Shown in pieces: positions 63,301-64,000 of a stretch of 64,000 nucleotides of DNA. A model generated the notes under the pieces. The model was given only the letters and a program-made list of their open reading frames with translations, did no database searches and was not told the origin of the DNA. Each line of letters starts with the position of its first letter. The stretch's first letter is position 1. A program made the translations under genes and the position numbers. The stretch comes from Phoronis australis (lineage: Eukaryota > Phoronida > Phoronidae), in assembly GCA_002633005.1 (NCBI GenBank), contig NMRA01000477.1:107249-171248 (forward strand), written 5' to 3'.

Positions 63301-63496
63301 TCAGATGTCACCATCCGTATTGGTGATGCTCAATGTAACGTTAGCAGTTCTACGACAAGCACCATCAGCTGCAACCTTGGCGATAGTCCATCAGGCTCGT
63401 ATCCAATCACAGTCCACGTGGCTGGCAAAGGCAATGGACGAAGCTCTCTATCGTTTAAGTATAATTTGGAAATCACCAATGTCTCACCTAAGGAAG
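33258..63496 (+). CDS. PKHD1L1: Fibrocystin-L (PKHD1L1) orthologue, 5' half, 35 exons, runs off the right edge
   Basis: Joined in phase, the 35 exons listed below encode about 1,983 residues. The order is signal peptide (1-25), IPT1-3 (about 27-328), PA14 (about 329-515), a long middle region without a named fold (about 510-1025), IPT4-7 (about 1030-1365), a cupredoxin-like domain (1366-1480), and further IPT domains (about 1535-1983). This order and many local sequences match vertebrate fibrocystin-L, whose C-terminal half adds more IPT, G8 and parallel beta-helix repeats plus a transmembrane segment. Those would lie beyond the window. Vertebrate PKHD1L1 is a large cell-surface protein, known in hair-cell stereocilia coat. 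All introns are GT-AG and most have phase 1, which suits IPT module shuffling. No stop or frameshift was met, so the gene looks intact. Confidence 0.93.
33405..33770 (+). repeat. Dispersed repeat family R1, copy 4
   Basis: Direct repeat of 32273-32705, starting TAGGACCCTAGAAAAAATG and ending ACATGGTCACGTGACTCAATT. The two copies bracket the promoter and exon 1. Its reverse complement matches 13441-13860, including the TATAGAGCATAG..GGAAGTTTCAT series. Confidence 0.7.
35914..36054. repeat. Small foldback/MITE element in intron 1
   Basis: CGTTCAGTAACGCTAGGACC at the left end is mirrored by GGTCCTAGCGTCTACTGAACG-type sequence at the right end (36031-36054), and the GGTCCTAGCGTA unit is duplicated in the right arm. 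The element is 141 bp with about 25-30 bp arms and does not code. Confidence 0.7.
36323..36530 (+). CDS. PKHD1L1: PKHD1L1 exon 2, IPT1
   Basis: Residues 26-94. Begins VSSITPRQGSLEGATRITI, a typical first strand and turn of an IPT/TIG domain. The N-N-V-T-L-V-S and P-C-D-V-x-K-D segments match the same place in vertebrate fibrocystin-L. Acceptor TTTTCAG, donor AG|GTAAGG, phase 2 end. Confidence 0.93.
36531..37997 (+). other. PKHD1L1: PKHD1L1 intron 2 (1.47 kb)
   Basis: Nothing recognisable inside. Minus-strand frames near 37340-37560 are chance. Confidence 0.7.
37998..38106 (+). CDS. PKHD1L1: PKHD1L1 exon 3, end of IPT1
   Basis: Residues 95-131. PMPSDFYYVRVAVDG closely follows the vertebrate sequence at this point, ending CRFE. 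Acceptor TTTTCCAG, donor GAG|GTATAT, phase 0. Confidence 0.93.
38107..39495 (+). other. PKHD1L1: PKHD1L1 intron 3 (1.39 kb)
   Basis: Contains a 32-bp near-perfect palindrome at 38525-38556. No gene is seen. Confidence 0.7.
38525..38556. repeat. 32-bp near-perfect palindrome
   Basis: AGACCAAGTTCATAA faces TTATGAGCTTGGTCT across a two-base centre with one mismatch in 15 pairs. It is able to form a tight hairpin. Confidence 0.8.
39496..39553 (+). CDS. PKHD1L1: PKHD1L1 exon 4, start of IPT2
   Basis: Residues 132-150, TPTITSVSPRSLAPG, the first IPT strand. Acceptor TTTTAG, donor G|GTAAAT, phase 1. Confidence 0.9.
39698..39791 (+). CDS. PKHD1L1: PKHD1L1 exon 5, IPT2
   Basis: Residues 151-181, GIVTIRGRIFSDMFGSN and a further stretch that match vertebrate fibrocystin-L almost position by position. 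Acceptor CATTCCAG, donor AG|GTGAGC, phase 2. Confidence 0.92.
40111..40164 (+). CDS. PKHD1L1: PKHD1L1 exon 6, IPT2
   Basis: Residues 182-199, AYVGGNECQL, the conserved V-G-G-x-x-C strand. Acceptor ATTTACAG, donor TT|GTAAGT, phase 2. Confidence 0.9.
40609..40682 (+). CDS. PKHD1L1: PKHD1L1 exon 7, IPT2
   Basis: Residues 200-224, YGLDLDNENSDYGTMKCK, matching the insertion typical of fibrocystin-L IPT2. Acceptor CATTTTAG, donor G|GTAATG, phase 1. Confidence 0.9.
41263..41376 (+). CDS. PKHD1L1: PKHD1L1 exon 8, end of IPT2
   Basis: Residues 225-262, NATFLLDGYLGRS and a closing TQTYA as in the vertebrate protein. Acceptor CTGTACAG, donor G|GTAAGT, phase 1. Confidence 0.92.
41748..41858 (+). CDS. 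PKHD1L1: PKHD1L1 exon 9, IPT3
   Basis: Residues 263-299, QSVDPATGSVEGGTLLTI then VEVGG. A classic IPT start. Acceptor TTTTTAG, donor G|GTAGGC, phase 1. Confidence 0.93.
42217..42637. repeat. Foldback element family F1, copy 2 (intron 9)
   Basis: The left arm starts ACCAGGGCCCGG, and the right arm ends CCGGGCCCTGGT. Inside, TCTCTAATCTT..CTCGAAA..TTTGGCAATTTCT..GAACTTAAGATAA is mirrored by the right arm over about 120 bases with moderate divergence. The element ends 16 bases before exon 10, so the branch point must lie inside or at its edge. Same family as 29644-30029. Confidence 0.8.
42654..42740 (+). CDS. PKHD1L1: PKHD1L1 exon 10, end of IPT3
   Basis: Residues 300-328, TRCKVLSLTIDKITCEVQP, the two-cysteine IPT hairpin, ending YPG. 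Acceptor TACTTTCAG, donor G|GTATGT, phase 1. Confidence 0.92.
43306..43598 (+). CDS. PKHD1L1: PKHD1L1 exon 11, PA14 domain
   Basis: Residues 329-426. NFVSRFKTFFVPSWSGEYQF then YILADDEAKLYV is the PA14 core (beta-barrel, often glycan-binding). Two cysteines in SCEGGSC are local. Acceptor TTTTGCAG, donor AAG|GTTTGT, phase 0. Confidence 0.94.
43599..44604 (+). other. PKHD1L1: PKHD1L1 intron 11 (1.0 kb)
   Basis: Contains a CTGAAGA..GAAACGTC repeat motif at 43804-43849. Otherwise nothing. Confidence 0.7.
43804..43849 (+). repeat. CTGAAGATGG..GAAACGTC retroelement-like motif, copy 1
   Basis: CTGAAGATGGCC, then GAAACGTCATGCCAATG after about 16 bases. The same framework occurs at 59784-59829, including TGCCAATG. 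It looks like the end of a dispersed element. The internal hairpin is decayed in this copy. Confidence 0.6.
44605..44693 (+). CDS. PKHD1L1: PKHD1L1 exon 12, PA14 domain
   Basis: Residues 427-455, LVAQCNSWRNDYNS, continuing into LNLERGER. Acceptor TTTGTAG, donor AG|GTATAG, phase 2. Confidence 0.9.
44850..45344. mobile_element. DNA transposon-like element in intron 12 with 6-bp duplication
   Basis: Ends are CAGGCCTTGGAAT and its inverse ATTCCAAGCCCTG (12 of 13 matching). The insertion is flanked by GTCAGT on both sides (44844-44849 and 45345-45350). The 495-bp body has CCGCGG-type GC-rich segments and a poly-T run at about 45222-45239. A frame from 45019 runs out of the element and has no domain. 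CAGG termini recall hAT, but hAT normally makes 8-bp duplications, so the superfamily is open. Confidence 0.75.
45645..45804 (+). CDS. PKHD1L1: PKHD1L1 exon 13, end of PA14
   Basis: Residues 456-509, RYYLEVVHQEKTNVAKVKVAV, the last PA14 strands, then a helix-prone linker. Acceptor TACTTTAG, donor CAG|GTGAAA, phase 0. Confidence 0.92.
46369..46489 (+). CDS. PKHD1L1: PKHD1L1 exon 14, middle region
   Basis: Residues 510-549, a beta-rich repeat unit (VDEVQVVNVVTTD). In fibrocystin-L this region lies between PA14 and IPT4 and has no named domain. Acceptor TCTTTCAG, donor G|GTACGT, phase 1. Confidence 0.9.
46878..47021 (+). CDS. PKHD1L1: PKHD1L1 exon 15, middle region
   Basis: Residues 550-597, DASAADLQGALNNLAGFP then YTVKVVNLG, a helix-strand unit typical of this protein. 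Acceptor TTTTCCAG, donor G|GTGAGC, phase 1. Confidence 0.92.
47425..47576 (+). CDS. PKHD1L1: PKHD1L1 exon 16, middle region
   Basis: Residues 598-648, GDVPELSSLIVG and TSQTHGKSSLDTVTLTLAG, matching the vertebrate segment with T-x-G-K-x-x-L-x-T-x-T-L. Acceptor TGTCAG, donor AAG|GTATGA, phase 0. Confidence 0.92.
48135..48371 (+). CDS. PKHD1L1: PKHD1L1 exon 17, middle region
   Basis: Residues 649-727. Cys-Pro in PRCPKF, YEDFEPTGG and an FCGVGA motif correspond to the vertebrate sequence around its CGRYS segment. Acceptor ATTTAG, donor CAG|GTAGGG, phase 0. Confidence 0.9.
49119..49225 (+). CDS. PKHD1L1: PKHD1L1 exon 18, middle region
   Basis: Residues 728-762, ICFAYLSDKPVNLKL, equivalent to the vertebrate LCLAYKG strand. 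Acceptor TTTTTCAG, donor CA|GTTAGT, phase 2. Confidence 0.9.
49617..49648 (+). repeat. CTGATGATG..AAACGTCG motif, copy 3 (intron 18)
   Basis: CTGATGATG followed after 15 bases by AAAACGTCG. It shares the outline of the motifs at 43804 and 59784 but not the flanks, so kinship is uncertain. Confidence 0.35.
49920..50077 (+). CDS. PKHD1L1: PKHD1L1 exon 19, middle region
   Basis: Residues 763-815. QWTYVCKDML and VLVDEVFIGK match the vertebrate NWTYTCIDLL and VDVVYIG positions. Acceptor CTTTAAG, donor G|GTGACA, phase 1. Confidence 0.92.
50401..50475 (+). tRNA. tRNA-Thr(GGT)-like sequence, probably SINE head or pseudogene
   Basis: A box TTGCTCAGTGG, a D arm GCTC..GAGT, a perfect five-pair anticodon stem (TCTGC-ATGGTTA-GCAGA, anticodon GGT) and a perfect T arm (CTGGG-TTCAAGT-CCCAG). 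The acceptor stem has wobbles, a mismatch and a bulge. It lies in intron 19 in sense orientation, 146 bases before exon 20. Confidence 0.5.
50622..50767 (+). CDS. PKHD1L1: PKHD1L1 exon 20, middle region
   Basis: Residues 816-864, TVTVTKEAAGVYNVTLTP, then the cysteine of FDCNHGYPL, and FLQYGQ. Acceptor CATCTTACAG, donor CAG|GTATAT, phase 0. Confidence 0.92.
51164..51314 (+). CDS. PKHD1L1: PKHD1L1 exon 21, middle region
   Basis: Residues 865-914. SRVESASPPVNGSFDVQFDG corresponds to the very conserved S-P-P-L-x-G-S-F-D-I of vertebrate fibrocystin-L. Acceptor TTTTCAG, donor G|GTAATG, phase 1. Confidence 0.93.
52047..52201 (+). CDS. PKHD1L1: PKHD1L1 exon 22, middle region
   Basis: Residues 915-966. 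GIPVTSAAWDMTNYLESLP, then a single cysteine and WTVKWQL, match the vertebrate unit ending in W-N-I-K-W. Acceptor CTGCAG, donor CAG|GTGAGA, phase 0. Confidence 0.92.
52674..52916 (-). mobile_element. Non-autonomous DNA element family M1, copy 2 (intron 22)
   Basis: Ends are GGTAAAAATTCTTCAGTTTGG and TTAAAGAATTTTTACC, inverted over about 25 bases. The body is the inverse of 16456-16692 (CTCAAAATTTTACCAAATG and AGCAAAGTAAATTTTCC when reverse-complemented). It lies 69 bases before exon 23. Confidence 0.7.
52986..53105 (+). CDS. PKHD1L1: PKHD1L1 exon 23, end of middle region
   Basis: Residues 967-1006, VQMKVQETDGYLFL, then GDFLRTSHDKPQ, equivalent to the vertebrate GDLLRTP..QPQ. Acceptor TTGTCAG, donor CAG|GTAAGT, phase 0. 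Confidence 0.92.
53376..53481 (+). CDS. PKHD1L1: PKHD1L1 exon 24, lead into IPT4
   Basis: Residues 1007-1041. VINGIPSKCSGSCTYEW is near-identical in layout to the vertebrate N-G-I-P-A-K-C-S-G-D-C. TPVINSISPNS opens IPT4. Acceptor ATTACAG, donor G|GTAGGA, phase 1. Confidence 0.94.
54065..54340 (+). CDS. PKHD1L1: PKHD1L1 exon 25, IPT4 and start of IPT5
   Basis: Residues 1042-1133. LTISGSGFDNKPENIHVAIG, paired cysteines (NCTV..IVCSIG), and TGIEPMSGSLGG for the next domain. Acceptor GGTACAG, donor G|GTAAGT, phase 1. Confidence 0.94.
54854..54925 (+). tRNA. Degenerate tRNA-like sequence in intron 25
   Basis: A good A box (TAGCTCAGCCGG), a perfect D stem (GCTC/GAGC) and a B-box-like AGTTCAAATCC. 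The anticodon and T stems are disrupted. Most likely a SINE head or tRNA pseudogene. Confidence 0.4.
55142..55266 (+). CDS. PKHD1L1: PKHD1L1 exon 26, IPT5
   Basis: Residues 1134-1175, GGTTLTINGTGFAANDTVMVG with the ACVI..IKCLTP cysteine hairpin. Acceptor GTTTCAG, donor ACA|GTAAGT, phase 0. Confidence 0.94.
55267..56650 (+). other. PKHD1L1: PKHD1L1 intron 26 (1.38 kb)
   Basis: Frames at 55903-56148 and 56271-56540 are chance. The segment 56378-56455 resembles 29148-29225. Confidence 0.7.
56651..56783 (+). CDS. PKHD1L1: PKHD1L1 exon 27, end of IPT5 and start of IPT6
   Basis: Residues 1176-1219, DEVSVVVHQGSGEVA, ANFTY, then TPVISSASLSVSSVLG. Acceptor TTATTTAG, donor G|GTGAGC, phase 1. Confidence 0.92.
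57031..57220 (+). CDS. PKHD1L1: PKHD1L1 exon 28, IPT6
   Basis: Residues 1220-1282, GGDDIEITGTNLGSLGATKL and LPPNTPGTYKIALKVGEMG. The usual IPT cysteine pair is absent from this domain. Acceptor GTGTCTAG, donor AC|GTAGGT, phase 2. Confidence 0.92.
57221..58046 (+). other. PKHD1L1: PKHD1L1 intron 28 (0.83 kb)
   Basis: Nothing recognised. Confidence 0.7.
58047..58294 (+). CDS. PKHD1L1: PKHD1L1 exon 29, IPT7
   Basis: Residues 1283-1365, VDSFEPRRGSLEGGTKITVK, GRVCDVV..TIVCLN, and a closing VDNMGIHT that corresponds to vertebrate ITNNGKDSVHG. Acceptor ATTTTCAG, donor G|GTAAAT, phase 1. Confidence 0.94.
58295..59404 (+). other. PKHD1L1: PKHD1L1 intron 29 (1.1 kb)
   Basis: Holds a 60-bp-period tandem duplication at 59003-59090. 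The frame from 59284 runs out of intron sequence into exon 30. Confidence 0.7.
59003..59090. repeat. Tandem duplication, 60-bp period
   Basis: A 28-bp block starting AACAAGGGTTACAATGC and ending CAAGCAC is identical at 59003-59030 and 59063-59090. The spacers also share AAACAAA and TGTGTGTTTAATAA. Confidence 0.85.
59405..59587 (+). CDS. PKHD1L1: PKHD1L1 exon 30, cupredoxin-like domain
   Basis: Residues 1366-1426. GVGYAWNPGHLEIRAGDTVH, then WRWDAPFLIKSVKYSV, closely matches the vertebrate YAWSP..VGDTVAWHW segment. The copper ligands of true cupredoxins are not apparent. Acceptor CTTCTACAG, donor G|GTGAGA, phase 1. Confidence 0.94.
59784..59829 (+). repeat. CTGAAGATGG..GAAACGTC retroelement-like motif, copy 2
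   Basis: CTGAA, a perfect stem GATGGC/GCCATC with a 10-base loop, then CGAAACGTCGTGCCAATG. It lies in intron 30 and pairs with copy 1 at 43804. Motifs of this layout occur at the ends of dispersed retroelements in invertebrates. A Penelope-type origin is only a guess. Confidence 0.6.
60103..60282 (+). CDS. PKHD1L1: PKHD1L1 exon 31, cupredoxin-like domain and linker
   Basis: Residues 1427-1486, GSFAYTFITPGTYYYFS, VMRGVIQV, as in vertebrate S-Y-Q-F-T-S-P-G. Acceptor ATTTTCAG, donor G|GTACTA, phase 1. Confidence 0.93.
60934..61107 (+). CDS. PKHD1L1: PKHD1L1 exon 32, linker and start of IPT8
   Basis: Residues 1487-1544. Several cysteines (TNCSTV, GSCPG, LSCIT), then TPVINSVSPNTG. Acceptor CCATGTAG, donor G|GTAGGT, phase 1. 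The donor lies inside a local tandem duplication. Confidence 0.9.
61092..61186. repeat. PKHD1L1: Tandem duplication covering the exon 32 donor site
   Basis: A 43-44-bp unit (GTTTCACCTAACACAG|GTAGGTGTCTC, ending TAATATTT) occurs at 61092-61135 and 61136-61178, with a third start (GTTTCACC) at 61179-61186. The second unit carries a donor-like CTCTG|GTAGGTG at about 61151, so a decoy donor sits 44 bases downstream of the real one. Confidence 0.85.
61393..61559 (+). CDS. PKHD1L1: PKHD1L1 exon 33, IPT8
   Basis: Residues 1545-1600, NTSITILGTGFGESTCQNEV, QYQCTV..MIVCHINPQGG, equivalent to vertebrate ITCHIDPQN. Acceptor TTACCAG, donor GAG|GTAATA, phase 0. Confidence 0.94.
61996..62158 (+). CDS. PKHD1L1: PKHD1L1 exon 34, end of IPT8 and start of IPT9
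   Basis: Residues 1601-1654, VRVHNVGYAITTIQQRLDRA (vertebrate VYNLG..I..RFVLLP), then IYPRSGSLEGGLLLTVTGTG. Acceptor TTCTCCAG, donor G|GTAGGG, phase 1. Confidence 0.93.
62510..63496 (+). CDS. PKHD1L1: PKHD1L1 exon 35, IPT9 end, IPT10, IPT11, IPT12, start of IPT13
   Basis: A 987-base exon, residues 1655-1983. IPT9 ends with the GNRLRSNNCSTSCEF region. IPT10 starts TPDVTSISTNQ, IPT11 IDSISHVAGSQQGG, IPT12 TPELTSVSPVSGN, and IPT13 begins LEITNVSPKEG. Each complete domain has its cysteine pair. Acceptor CTCTTGTAG, donor G|GTAAGT, phase 1. It is more than three times longer than any other exon of this gene. Confidence 0.94.
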
Positions 63497-64000
63497 GTAA
63501 GTGGAATCCTCATCAAAAGCTGCCTTTCTTATAATCCTTACAATTGGCGTGGAATTTGCCGACATCAGTGTTTTAACTAATCTCTTGTTTTTAGTTTCTT
63601 TGCATTAAAGCTCTGATAAACCCCCATGTGGGCAAAGAAATTAACTTTTGGTTTAGACTGCTTAACACTATGTTACTGGTTTCAACTTGTTCTTTGCTTA
63701 TTCAAGGTGTGGTTTTTGAGCTTGGACTGAGCTGACAGTTGGTAATTACTTAAGACTGAGGCTTGGTGAATGTAATGACTCACTAGGACAAACCAACTTG
63801 TTCAGCCTGGTCTTAAGCCATAACGAAGTGTCAGTTCTTTGCAACCCAAGAAATCACAAATTGAAAGCTATTTCATAACTATGAGTGAAACCTATTTATT
63901 TTGGTAGAACGTGAGCTGAGTGCAATTTGACTTTTAAAAATTAAAATAATTTTAAGTATCTAAGTATGGTTATCGACCAGCGTTGACTACCCATTGGTAA
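63497..64000 (+). other. PKHD1L1: PKHD1L1 intron 35, cut by the window edge
   Basis: No acceptor followed by the expected GG..TLTVTGxGF-type IPT13 sequence appears before the end, so the next exon lies outside. Confidence 0.85.

Noticed and set aside
1-64000. CRISPR arrays, bacterial operons, rRNA genes
   Set aside because: No regularly spaced direct repeats, no prokaryotic gene spacing and no rRNA sequence recognised. The window is animal nuclear DNA.

Overview
This is eukaryotic nuclear DNA from an invertebrate animal. It is AT-rich and intron-rich, with GT-AG introns, many small dispersed repeats and one assembly gap (194 N, 25252-25445). The gene content (a fibrocystin-L orthologue and a secreted fucolectin/kringle protein) would suit a hemichordate, a lancelet or a lophotrochozoan. 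The sequence alone does not settle which.

Region by region: (1) 1-23,000 holds no gene I can support. The + strand there looks richer in A than in T, the opposite of the introns of the + strand gene further right. This may mark introns or a long 3' UTR of a minus-strand gene: a weak terminal-exon candidate lies at 7798-8010, and an ATGGCGGCC start context (minus strand) at about 22,703. The region carries several inverted-repeat (MITE-like) elements, short tandem duplications, and a tRNA-headed SINE with a 12-bp target-site duplication at 20842-21107. (2) 23,000-27,200 is intergenic, with a CA/GT microsatellite zone, the gap and two oppositely oriented hAT-like elements. (3) 27213-28967 (+) is an intact single-exon gene for a 584-residue secreted protein: signal peptide, two fucolectin-type domains, a sushi-like module and two kringles. 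(4) 29,000-33,000 is intergenic, with a foldback element and a decayed, 5'-truncated LINE on the minus strand. (5) 33258 to the right edge (+) is the 5' half of a large gene orthologous to PKHD1L1 (fibrocystin-L). I resolved 35 coding exons, all with GT-AG boundaries and consistent phases, giving about 1,983 residues: signal peptide, three IPT/TIG domains, PA14, a long middle region, four IPT, a cupredoxin-like domain and about six more IPT. The rest of the protein, roughly another half by comparison with vertebrate fibrocystin-L, lies beyond 64,000.

The two genes encode secreted or cell-surface proteins with carbohydrate-binding or adhesion-type modules, but nothing in the sequence shows that they work together. 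The most unusual items are the fucolectin-sushi-kringle architecture in one exon, several previously unnamed repeat families with two to four copies inside this window, and local rearrangements touching splice sites of the PKHD1L1 gene (a foldback element ending 16 bp before exon 10, and a tandem duplication copying the exon 32 donor).
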